DNA from: Himantopus leucocephalus | Taxonomy: Eukaryota > Chordata > Aves > Charadriiformes > Recurvirostridae | Assembly (NCBI GenBank): GCA_003993805.1 | Contig: RSEF01000001.1 | Coordinates: 61,480,860 to 61,544,859, forward strand | Reading direction: 5' to 3' | DNA length: 64,000 nt | Shown here: piece by piece, positions 47,701 to 60,032 of the stretch | Position numbering within the stretch: position 1 is the stretch's first letter | Layout of the letters: each line of letters begins with the position of its first letter | The notes under the pieces: model-generated | What the model was told of the DNA's origin: nothing | Seen by the model: only the letters and a program-made list of their open reading frames with translations | Databases searched by the model: none | Translations under genes and position numbers: made by a program

Positions 47701-49815
47701 CAAGCAAACTGGGGGGGTCTATCACGTACATTCTAGCAACCAGCTGCTCACATTGACAAGATCAACATGGGGAGATAATCCATCAACTCCAAATGAGTGA
47801 ATTTAGAGTAATACAATGGGGTGTGGTTCCGGTTTTTGTTACCAGCACATAGTAATGGGAACACGGACACACCACAACCCTGAAGAGGAAGTTTGCTAAA
47901 TAACAATCAGCAGCCAGCTTTTTACTCTAGCTTTCTTCAAGAAAGCATGTGTCGATCTTAAAAATAGGACCTAATTGCAGTTTAATATTTCCCACAAAAT
48001 CTTAGAATCAACATTATTGGAAAGTATTTAAAAGACATATTACAGACTTTAATTCTGAGTATTTAAAGTAAGGCATATTAACAGCTTACAAATGAAGAGA
48101 AGCTATAGTTTGTAATCCAAAGTTTTATTTTATTTATAAAAAAACCAAACCAAACCAACCCAGGAGCTATAATGCAGCACATTCAGTACCTTATCTAAGC
48201 ACTTATAACAACCTCTTCTGGCTAAGGCAAAAGCAACCACTTCAGAGAAAAGTTTTTTTCAGCTAGTTAACTGGAGAAGTAATCGAAAATATTTGTGAAG
48301 TCCAAGTTATTAAACCAGATAGCCGTCTCAGGAAAAAAAGAAAAAAAATAGATATGCAAGAAGAACACCCTCCCCCAAAACACTTTCACTTTACCAGTTT
48401 TGGAAAATGTTAATTTCCTGAAAAATCCTAATATTAATTTCTCCAGAAAATTATTTTAAAAAGACTTATTCTCGCAACATATGGGCTTGAGGCATGGGTA
48501 GAGAGGACAGAGGTTGTCTTCAAAGTTCTCCCTATCACAAACTGTGAGACGAGATGATGTACTATATATTACATACTATCTGCTGGCAACACGCTTTGAT
48601 AGGTAGAGATAAAGCACGATACAGAGTATTACTCTACACAAAACTCCCACAACCCTATAAAATCACCCTCAAACTAAAATTCACAAAAAAATAAGTAAAA
48701 TGTAAGAAAATAAATTTCCTAGAAACTCAGGAGTGGCACATTAGTGTATGCAACTCCCAGTTCCTTCCACAGGGCTACAGGACAAAGTGTTTGGACGTTC
48801 CTCATACGTAAAGATGCAGACCAGATACCAGTACTGTGAGTCATCTTCCCTCCTCTTGACAGAACACTTCCCTTTCTTTCAGTGCAGTTAACTTGGTTTA
48901 GCTATACTATAACACAACACAGGAATGCCAGTATACTTCTATAGGTGCATCCTGTTCTCTGTATTGTAATAAGCATAGGATGATACACAAATCTGCTTCC
49001 AAATTGAGACAACTTCTGTATCTTCTTCCAGAATACAGGGGAATTCCAAAACTACACTTGTAGGATCAGCAGCATTTTAACAGAACAAGCTTTTACCTAT
49101 GTAGCTACAAGGTCACATTGACAACTGTTACATTTTCCCTAAAGGCTTTAGCGATAACCAGCCAGAGCTACAAAGGCCATCACCTTATGTGAGAATGATT
49201 TGGATGCATAGACCAGTCTCACTTAGAGGCAACACTTAAGCTATTAACTAACTCTTTCTTACAGACGGGCCTCTAGTGAACCAAAATATCAGACCACAAA
49301 TATGTGTCTAATAATTTAGAAATAGATGGAAAGACTCAAAACTTGAGGGACTAAATCAGAAATTAAATCTACAGTTTCAAATCTTCAAGATTTGAAGCAA
49401 GAAGAATTTCCAGTGAACTCTACAAGCATCTAGCTTCTCAGCATTTCTTAAAGTTTCCTCAGTACTTTGATAAATTATACAGCCTAGATACCAGCAGAAT
49501 TAGGCATCACACATTGGTGTCTCAGATGTGTTGCAAAACACCTTTATAACAAGCTCAAGGCCAGGTAGCTTCCAAGGCAAAAGCTCCTCTCAACCTATAC
49601 AGGGACAAAATCTCTTGGAGAGAAGTAAGCTGTCTTCAACAGTGCTATTTCACAAACACCTTGCTGCTGCCACTGAAGAAGCAGTTTTCATTTTCTTCCA
49701 CTTTATTTCTCTTCATCAAGCTCTGTCCCTGATCTTCCCTTGCATGAGCCTTCTCTGGAACTCAGCTGATTGTATGGCAAGCAAATTCAACCCACAAAAC
49801 CACACCTAGACCATT

Positions 49816-49839
49816 CCCCCCCCCNCCCCCCCCCCCCCC
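49816..49839. repeat. Poly-C run with one N
   Basis: A 24-base C homopolymer interrupted by N at 49825. On the transcribed (minus) strand this is a long G run. The N marks uncertain base calling. Confidence 0.9.
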
Positions 49840-51970
49840 ATTTTGTAAATGGAATTAGCTTAGAGTATTATCAGATGAACACCATAATTAGCGTGTGCAA
49901 GCAGCAAGGAACCTTCTCCTTTCAAAGGAACATGTTAAATTGGTTGCAATTGAATGAAACTGCACCTTTCCACACAGCATCAAGTTAAAACTCCATAAAT
50001 TGTATTACAGGATGATATACTAGTAAAAGTGAATGTACTTCCTTTTGAACCAGACTCCTACGTTGTCGTAATATATTAAGGAGAATGTTTCCTCTGGACT
50101 GTATTTAGTCCTTTATCCCGTACTCTGCATATGTGACCCAAGCATTGTCACCTGCATCTGTGCAATTTTCCTAAGTGTAACAGAGGCTTTATTGCTACCA
50201 TCCTCTAGCATAAGAGTATTTATATATAAATACATTAAGAAATATAAGCTGATTAGAACTAAGGGTCGTGAGCAATGAAGAAAAAGCATACTACAAATGC
50301 CCAAATGAGTTCTCGCACCTTGAGGTGGAAACCCTTCTTGCTGCAGCAAAGACTACCAGCAGTCTACTGCTTCAAATGCTCAAGGTGGATGAAAACTTTT
50401 AAATCCTATCAGGAAGCGGATGGCAGAGACTAAAAATGAAGCAAAATTAAATGCACTGCTGCTGAAGTATAGAAATATTTACAGTTTTACTTCTTTCATC
50501 CAACGTATCCCACTTAACAGACATGCTCCATTATTTCAACAGCATGAGAAAAGGATGGCATGTCCAAACACCCAAGTGTGCTCCAGCACATTTAAACAGA
50601 GCATCAAGCAGAAGCAAGACGTAACACAGCATGGTATAAATCCCAGGGCTGACAGACCCTAAATTCCTAAAAGTAAAATTACTTCCACTAGACTAAGCCA
50701 TGTAAAGTGTTATGATCTTGCTGATCAGAAGATTCAAAATGGGATTAATCTTATTAAAAAAAAAAGTTAAAAAGCACATCACAGCCACCTTTCTGGTCAA
50801 GCAATGCTTGCATGAATAAACTAGACGGACATAAGCCATACAAAAGCTGGTTAAACAGGAGACAGCCATTAAAAAAAAAATAAAAATCAGTCTTTAGGCT
50901 GAACTGACAAAAATGGAACATGGAATGATTTTAGGCCAAATGAATTCTGATGTTTATAAGGAAAAAAACTGATCCCTCAGAATAGCACCCTTGAAGATCC
51001 AAAGTATAAAAATTTCAAGGACAAAAAAAATAAATTACTTGTTTGCTTGGATTAAGACTGAAGTTTACAGCACCAATCAACAACTGCAGTATTGAAGGGA
51101 TAAACTATACAGCTTAAAATCGACCAGTTTGTAAAAGGACAATTGTCCCACATTTTTTGAATGAAAGTGAAATCAAGATGTCAGAACTCAGCCCTTCAGT
51201 AGACAGTGAAATTAAAACTTTATTATTTGTAATATATATGTACATAGTATAACACATGTAAGACAATAACAAGTGTGTCATGTGTCGTCGTCCCCCCCCC
51301 CAGGGCAAGCTGTGGATTTTATACACACACAATATAGCCCTCGCCATGTATTAAATGAAAAGACTTTAGAAAGTGTGGTTTTAGAAGTGCTCTGTAAAGC
51401 AGTGTTTTCAAAAGGCAAAAAATTATTGCTCATCAAGGAGTTAGAGTAAGCTGCTTTTTTCTTCTCTTTGGCTGAAAACCAAAACAGCGTCATAGCAAGA
51501 AGTTTGCTTACTTTAAATAGCATATCTGGAACAACTGATATGCCTTTATCGCAGCAAAACATCAGTAATTTGAAACTGCTGTAGAAAATAACCAACTTTA
51601 AAACACCGGCATACTGACTTCGCTAAGAGTACACTTTTCTAAAGACTACTTATAGCCTGCTATTAGACTCGTTAATAGAGTATGATTAATTCTTTGTGGA
51701 GTATTCTATATTTATATGCACAATGATGTACTTAATAGAAAGAAAACAACTCTGACCATAAAGAGCTGTTTACTTTAAAGAACTGGACAGTATAAGCCCT
51801 ACAACACAACAATAAATAAGGAGGTTTGTTCTCAACACTTCAGCAACTGGTTGGGGTCGGGGAGAGGGGTTCAATTTCAGTTTTGAGAGTCTCCTGTTAA
51901 TAAAAAAAATTTGGATTGTGTAAAAAAAACTGAAATGTTTTTAATATTCCATACTTCTTGCGTGTACACC

Positions 51971-52545
51971 TCATGGTTTCGGCTGGGATAAAGTTAACTT
52001 TCTTGCTAGCAGCTGGTATAGTGCTATGTTTTGGATTTGGGATGGGAAATAATGTCAATAGCCGACTGGTGTTACTAGTTGTTGCTAAGCAGTCAAGGCC
52101 TTTTCTGCTCCTCACACCGCCCCGCCAGCGAGCAAGCTGGAAGGGCACAAGAAGTTCGGAGGGGACACAGGTGGGACAGCTGAACCTGACTGACCAAAGG
52201 GATATTCCATGCCATGTGACATCACGCTCAGTATATAAAATTGACAGAAGAAAGGGGAGGGGGGATGTGCAGAGTGATGGCATTTGTCTTCCCAAGTAAC
52301 CATTCCATGTGATGGAGCCCTGCTTTCCTAGAGATGGCTGAACACCTGCCTGCCAATGGGAAGTGGTGAACGAATTCCTTGTTTTGCTTTGCTTGCGTCC
52401 GCAGCTTTTGCTCTACCTATTAAACTGCCTTTATCTGAGCCCACAAGGTTCTCCCCACTTCTACTATTCCGATTCCCATCACAAGTCAGGGGACTGAGTG
52501 AGCGGCTGCATGGTCCTGGTTGCAGACTGGGGTTAAACCATGACA
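51971..52545 (+). mobile_element. Solo LTR of an endogenous retrovirus
   Basis: About 575 bp. The plus strand opens tcatggtttcggctgggata and closes ggggttaaaccatgaca, so the ends form the inverted tcatggttt/aaaccatga pair. Inside are a TATA box (tatataaaa, 52232-52240) and an ATTAAA polyadenylation signal (52419-52424) in the same direction. The sequence resembles an LTR family I know from neoavian genomes, probably ERVL-like. No primer-binding site, polypurine tract or coding sequence adjoins it, so this is a solo LTR left by recombination. The flanks acacc (51966-51970) and actcc (52546-52550) may be a decayed 5-bp target duplication. It runs opposite to TNRC6B. Confidence 0.85.
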
Positions 52546-53960
52546 ACTCCTTTTACAAAATTACTCTTTCCAGCTGTATCGCTTATAGTCATTAAAAGAA
52601 TCACTTCCAGGTACAATCTAAAGTTTCCAAATTTTAGCCACAGTTGACAAAAATGAAAGTTTTCAGGAAACGGAGAGCAAGAGCCAAAGTTTTAGAACGT
52701 TAAGAACCAAGCAAGTTTCTCCCCTACTGCAAATGCTTCAGTCTTCAAACGCTTCAGAGCTCTTACAGATCAGTAATTATTACTTCACAACATGTTCACT
52801 CATGTATACCAAAGACACAAATAAAGTGTGTTCAGAGAATTGTGAAGTGTGGTAAAAACAGGCCAACAATGGCAAAACATTCAGTGAGAAATCTGCCTGT
52901 AATTCACATGTCCAGTAACTTATCATATCAGAACATTCATTCAGCAAGACACAGTTCTATTCAGGACTTTGAGGTTTTACGTGATTATCAGATAACCTTC
53001 TTTTCCTCTAAAAACTATATACACATGTAGAAAGCTCCATTATCTACAACTCTTTACCAAGAAAAATATATTTGTCGTTCTGAAAACCACATAAAATACC
53101 TAGGGAAATGAATGCATAACAAGCAATATGGAACAGTAAACGGATAACAGCTACCACAATGAAATCTCAATAAAGAACCTGTCTCTGCTACAGACTTAGA
53201 GAGAAACAAGTCAGATTTTTGACAAGGGAAGAGCTCGCAATCCTCAAGAAGGACAGTTGAGATCTGTTCCACTACAAATGATCTACCCTGATAATATGTA
53301 CTCTTCCAAACCCTAATTGTTGCTGAAGTCATAATTTCAGCAGATAATACGACAGACCACCCAGCAAAATATTTCTCTGTATCTTCCATTAAGTGAAGCC
53401 CTTTCACTTCTGCAATTGGGGGTGGGTGAGTGTAGGGGAGACAGAGAAGGTATCCAAGCACTAGACAGATCACCACTCTGAGGGAGCTGCTGAACTTCCC
53501 TTGGCATGCAAGACACTTCTTTTCGCTACACCATCCAAAAAGAACATTTTGCCTCTCTCTGCATATAGAAATACTTCAAGAGCTGCACTTCGCCATATAA
53601 CACATCATTTGAAATGAATGCAGGCTATCTGAGAAAAGTGCCAGGTGTCAGTTAAAGGATTGCCTATTAGTCTGCAAGTGCAGTATACACAAGTATACTT
53701 ATGCCAATATTGCTTTGTATTAAAAGATTAAGAGAAGTAAACTACCAGTTTTATAATCTCAAATGGTTTGCATGTCAGGAGAAAAAATCCTTTCATTTCA
53801 AAACTAACAGAAGAAAAGTTACACAGAACCTTTTCCCTAAACAGTCCTTTCCAGTTTGTTTTTTAAATTATTTTTTATTTTTATTTTTTAAACCAATTCA
53901 TCTTTTGGAACTAGTGCAGAAAGTGTCACTTAGATACATGATATTCTTACTGGTCTCACC

Positions 53961-54987
53961 ATCGGAATCACAAATAATTCTGATTGAAGGGACCTCTGGA
54001 AGTCACCTGGAATTTGGTCTAACCCCACACTCAAAGCGAGCCACCATCAAGCGGGTTTCTCAGGACCTAGTCACATTCCCAGTATCTCCAATGACAGAGA
54101 CACAACCACCACTGCGGAGAGCTTATTCCATTTCTTTACTACACCCATTGCATTTGCATCCCCCAATATCTAATCATAATTTCCTTCCTACAACTTGTGT
54201 TTGCTGTCTCTTGTTTTATCACTATGCACCACCTCCAGGGAAAGTCTGGCTCTCTATACCTTCTTCATTAGGCTGCTAAAGACAGCAGTGACATTACCCC
54301 CTTGGCCTTCTATTTCTAAGGCTGAACAAATCCAGTTCTCTCAACAAGATGTGCTCCAGATGACTAATCATCTTAGCGGCCATTTAATATGTCAGTGTCT
54401 TTCCTGTATGAGGGTCAAGACTGGACACAGTATGTCAAAGGTGGACTTTTAAGTGTTATGTAGATAAGAATCACTTCTCTTGACCCACTGGCCTTCCTAA
54501 TACAGCCCAGCACATGGTTGGTTTCTTAACAGCAAGGACACCCTGATGACTCACATTCTACTTTTTCTTAGTCAGGAACTTCAGGTGTTTTTTTTCTGAA
54601 GAAATACTTTCTAGTCAGCGGATTCCTAACCTATGCTATAGCACAGGATTATTTTGCCCCAGGTGTAGCATCTTCCATTTACATTTGTTGAATTTCAAGA
54701 GGTTTCTGTCAGACCATTTTCTTCAGCCTACTGAGTTCCCCTGAACAGCAATCTTACCCTCCAGAGGTGTCAATCACTCAGCCCAGTTTAGGATCATCTG
54801 CAAATGTGCTGAGGGTACATTCCATCCCATTGACCAGGTCATTAATACAGATGTTGAACATGACCAGCCCCAGCGTTGACTCCCGTGGGGCATCATACTA
54901 CACAGCTGCCAGTGGACTTTGCATCACTGACCATAATCAACTCTGTATCACAGACTCTGGCAATCCAGCTCTGGAATCCTTTTTCAA
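53961..54987 (-). mobile_element. Old CR1 LINE, 3' kilobase, minus strand
   Basis: The plus strand starts with attctgattgaagggacctc tggaagtcacctgg (reverse of a CR1 3' end) and continues through ctggacacagtatgtcaaag and ttcctaatacagcccagcac to ttaggatcatctgcaaatgt, attgaccaggtcattaatac and tgactcccgtggggcatcat. The far end corresponds to the last part of the CR1 reverse-transcriptase ORF, now broken by indels and stops. It is about 1 kb, strongly diverged and non-functional. Confidence 0.9.
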
Positions 54988-56966
54988 AAAAAAAATATAA
55001 CCTTGGAGTAGAATGAACAAGTATTTCTGTACTTAGTGGTCCAGTGAGCAGGGAGCTAATTACCGATACGTCTCCTGCAGAAAAACTGCAACAGAAACCC
55101 CTAAATGAGCTACCCTCCACTTCAGGTGTCTGTATCAGTACACCGCTGCATTTTGCAGTCCAAATCAACTCCACAAGCAAAGCTCAAACCTCTACTGGCA
55201 GCTTTACCAGTGCCACACTGGCGCTTTGAACTGGTTACAAATTGTGACGCAAGTGAAGTTGATGAGCATTACGGCCACCTTACTAACGCACTCTTGTATG
55301 TATGTATGAGAAGTGCTATAAAAAACCTGTTTACTGTTAATCTTCTGACTGCAGTTAAAAAGCAAATGACTCCTGACTATGGTGTAAACAATCTGAACAA
55401 AAGCAGCTCTGTACCTTCTTAGATTACAAACTTCTGTCTTAAATGCCAAGAATAGAATTATTTTCTAATACTAAAAAAAGCTCCAAGAAACAAATCTATT
55501 TGCTATGGTAACTATGCCACAGTACGCACAACAATTATGACATTTGTTTTAATGTCAGAATGTGACATTTCAGGAAAAATACTGAAGTATAATATAGTTT
55601 AATTAAGTGAAACATTTTCTGCCAGAGCATCATTTGTGGCACCAGCACAGGCCACGCAGAGAGTACGAAACTGGATCACACAGAGTCTTTGACAACAGAA
55701 GTAGTCAAATTTAAAACAAATTTTAAAGTTTCTTGGATTATGACTGACATTTTTATATTTGTCAGTCATTAAAAATTTGTCAGTCATTAAAAAATGAGAC
55801 TCAAAAGCCAGCCTGGTAAAGATCCAAACTACCTGGAGATACAGGACAGAATTTTAGGGGAAGGTGGAAATAAAGATAACATTAGATAATACCACATTAC
55901 AGTGTTACTGCTGTAGTTTAACATGCTTTAAAATATTGGAGGTTTTCTTAACTTTTACGGTATGGCACTTCAGGAGGGACCAAGAAAAAAACCATAAATA
56001 CATGTACGAGTGAAGCAGTTTCTATTCATAGTGACAGTTAAATTACTGAAAAAACAGCCAAAACCAAAAAAACAAACCCAGACAGAAGCATGCTGCTTAA
56101 AAGCACCTTCTACTGAATGATGAGGTGCTTGGAATTCCACCTGCCTGGGGATATTATAAGGACACCCTCACAGCATCAGAATGGTATAATTTATACTTCA
56201 TTTTATAAGCAATCTGATTGTTTACTTTTATTCAGTTTCCAAAGAAACACTCTAAATTCACTTGCCATAAAAACCAAAACACTTTATGCAAGTTAATTAA
56301 TAGCCTGAAAAGCACATTACATACCTCCAGATCTGTATAATATTGTAAAATTTTCCACATACAGTGCTTCAGGGCACTGTAGTAATGAAAATAACATTTA
56401 TCAAACTGTAACTCATTATTTTAATTACACTAAATCAAAATACTAAAGCAAGAATGTATTTAATTTTATCAGTGGGAAGTTAAGAACAAGGTTTTCCACA
56501 CAAAGTTACTATTCATCTGCTGTAGGCCAAGCTGGAAGAACCAGCAAGTTAAGGTTGCTTAAACTTCTAATACATTAAAAAAAACAACTCTTACAGCTTG
56601 CTCACATTTTCTTGGCAAAGGCATTTAAGGTTTGTATTTTGTACTCCGGTTATGGCCTGAGGCAATATTTATTTTTAACAGGTAAGAAAATCCATTCAGC
56701 TACTTCCTGCAAATATTCAGTTACAAAGTTTCAGGACTGTCAGGATCCATATCAGGAAGTCTAAATTAAAGGCAGAAGGAAAAGTAAGTAACATACTTTG
56801 CAGGTCTGGGAAAAGCTATTTGCATCTTGCCAAATTACTGTATCTTCAAAACAAAGTTATCTGCGTATGTTCAGCACATTCAACTGGAGTTGGGCAGGTA
56901 AATTCTTTATACTCCATTACTACTAAGGATGCTCCATAAATTAAGGCTTATAACTAGGGTTANATT

Positions 56967-56986
56967 CCCCCCCCCCCCCGCCCCCC
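56967..56986. repeat. Poly-C run, N just upstream
   Basis: Nineteen C bases interrupted by one G, with N at 56963. Same type as the runs at 49816 and 60003. Confidence 0.85.
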
Positions 56987-59900
56987 AATTGCTGTTCTTC
57001 AAGACTACAAACCATTGTTTATCCTCAGTAGAGACAAACACTACTCCTCTTCATCCTTACGCCGACTGAGCTGAGAGCTGAAGCAGGACTAAAGGCAAGT
57101 AAAAAGCCTCCGGGAACAAGCTATACAACCAGACTGCAATAAAGCGGGACAAAGATCCAGGTGCTTTCAATTTGAATCCACCATAATGCACATGCACAAA
57201 CCAGCACTTGTATTCAGCTATGCCTCACACTTCACTGGGCAAGTTGGTTCCTTCCTGAAGTACTTTAAATACCAGTTTTGAAGCCCCTTGTTTTAAACCG
57301 TATTTATGTGTTTTGTGCAATGAGTAAAATGCAGATGTAGCATCCTGTATGAAACAAAAAATAAAACTGAAACCCTGTACTTGCATGCATGAAGTAACTT
57401 CATTTAATGGTATTGTGCCTTATATAATTAGACAAATGGATAGCTGGCTAAGTCTTAAACAGATGTATACTTTTCAAAAGTTCATCAGTATCTTGTCATT
57501 TTAATGACAGTGTATAATCATAACCTTCCTCTCTCAGATGAGGGGAAAACCACACAAGAGATTGATATGTATATTTTTATGTAACAGCCAAATACTAGAT
57601 GCTGTAAGAGCTGATTATCAATCTTGGCAATCACAAAGCTCAAATACAGACAGTACTCGGTCTGAAGTAATAACTTGTTTAGCAGCTGAATGCCATGGAT
57701 TAGTGAGTGAGTTCTTAGAATGCAATAAAGATTATATACACTCACTTCACAGCGAAGTTACAGTTAAGCACAATGTATACTGAACTGAGAATATGAGAAA
57801 GTGATCTGTAACAGGCAAAACTCAGTCTGGTCTGTGACTAGATAACACACGTTCAACTTCTCATGCTGACTCTAAAAATGCAACTGTTACATCCACTACC
57901 TTCTCACCCTCTGCTACGTTTAATAATAAATTTCTGTAAGAAGTACCAGCTATGTTTAGCAGCTCAGTGAAGTTGTATATTTAATTTTTTTTTTCATTTA
58001 GAATTGACTTGGGGGAGGGAAGGATGACATTTAATAACACATGCTGCACAATACAGAGCTTTCCCAGGATATGTTACAAAACAAGAGACTGCATGACCTG
58101 CTCAAGGTTACAGAATGACTCCATTGCTCACTCTGAATTAAAAACTGGTATGCTCCTGACTCCTCCTGTATTTTCACTAATAAAATAATACCACTACTGA
58201 ACACTTGCACAGCTCCTTTCATCACAGGATGTAAAAGGTCTTTATAAATATTAATTAGGCATTGCAACAACACTAAGAAGTATGTAAAACTTAATTCCGC
58301 ACGCACATGAGTAAACCCAAGCAAAGAATAAATAACTATGTTCAAAGTCACAGGACAAGTCAGCAGAGTGGAGAATAAATAGCCCTTGCCATTAAGGAGC
58401 ACTCCATTAGAAACAAGGGCATAATTAATACTCCAAGTGTGATGTGAACTGTACAGCCCTTGATCGCTAATACATTATTATAAAGCCTCAGTCATGCTCA
58501 ATCCTGCAAAGATCACACTAGATTTCAGGCAACATTCTCATCAGCACCCTAAGTTTGGCTTCCTCCAAACAAAGAAAACAGTTTTCTTGAGATTTTGGGT
58601 AAAATACTGTTTTTCTTGTCTGGTAACTTTCCTTAGAGAAATGAGTATGATATTCTTTGGTACATTTACAAAATTAACAAGTAATATCAAACTGAGACAC
58701 AATTCAAATATGAATTCAGACTCCACAAATGAAAGTAAGCTACTTCTTAACATTCAATCATGTACTCCAGTAATTAAGAAAACAAAATACCAATTGCTTT
58801 TAAGAACTCAATATCCATTCTCAAAAGTAGTAACCTCTGAGTCCAAAATGAATGTTTTCAGCAAACTATATTGTAGTCATCACTTAATCAAGTACTTCGG
58901 TGATCTTAAACGTTAACATATCCACACTTGATCTGCCTAAACCATGACAGCTACAAACATCACTCCTTTACAATTGTTTAATCTTTCCAATGACCATAAC
59001 TATAATGAGACACCAATCTGTAACACTCATAGTTCTAGCGTGAAAGGCAACCATACTAAAACATACTGAAGTTGATTTGCTTCTATGTGTTGCCACATTC
59101 GCTGACTGTAATGACAGGAGTGAGATAATTTTTAAACTTTCAAAATTTCCTGTTAACCTACCGAAAAGACGCCAAAGGTGACAATCTCTGAACTCCTGCA
59201 AAAAATTCCCTTTTAAATTCAGTTTGAGAATCTGACATTAATATGACTGCAAAAATACTTCTGCTTTGGAGAAAGACTACTGTTTTCTACATAAGATAAA
59301 ACAAATCAAGTTGCACTAAAGACATCTGCAGATTCAGTTCACAGTGAACCCTGTGTTAGAAAAGGGGACTTTGTTGTTACAATGTTGATAAAGAAATTAA
59401 ATGAAAAATTGCGTAATTCATATCTCAGCCCAGCAGCTTTTTGGGTTTTTGTTAGGTTGTCTGGTTTGTTTGTGTTTTTTTTTGTTTTGTTGTTGTTGTT
59501 GGGGTTGATTTAGTTCTTTTTTTTTTAAATACAGCTCAAGCACAAGTTTTACTTCCCACCAAAATAGCAAGATTCAGTGAAGGCTGACAAAGAGTTGGCA
59601 GAATGAAAAACAGGTTTTTGTTTTGTGTTTTAAATTACACAGTATGTTTTTCTTCTGACTATGGATTGAATGCCTGGATCTAGTTTGTTTTGGGGTTGGG
59701 TATTTTTTGTTTGTTTGTTTGGGGGTTTTTTACCCCTTCAAAAGGATGTAATCTGGCAGGAGAAACTTACTCTCTGGGTGTATCACCATTATGATTTTAT
59801 CTCAAGTTTTCTTACAGCACAAAACCAGAGAACAATTCAGCATTATATTTGATATCCAGCTTTCATCACATGACACAATTTTTCTTCCCTCTTACATGGG

Positions 59901-60002
59901 ACACACAGCTAGTTAACATCAATTATGTTACCATTCAAGCATTATGCCTTTAACAGAGGACTGATGAGATTTAACAGCTAGGCTTCAACAAATGGTATTC
60001 CA

Positions 60003-60032
60003 CCCCCCCCCCNTTCCCCCCCCCCCCCCCCC
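60003..60032. repeat. Poly-C run with N
   Basis: C-run broken by NTT at 60013-60015. Likely a hard-to-sequence homopolymer. On the transcribed strand it is a G run. Confidence 0.9.

Noticed and set aside
53701..54279. 192-codon plus-strand open frame
   Set aside because: Most of it overlaps the reverse complement of a CR1 3' region, and the translation resembles no protein. A chance open frame.
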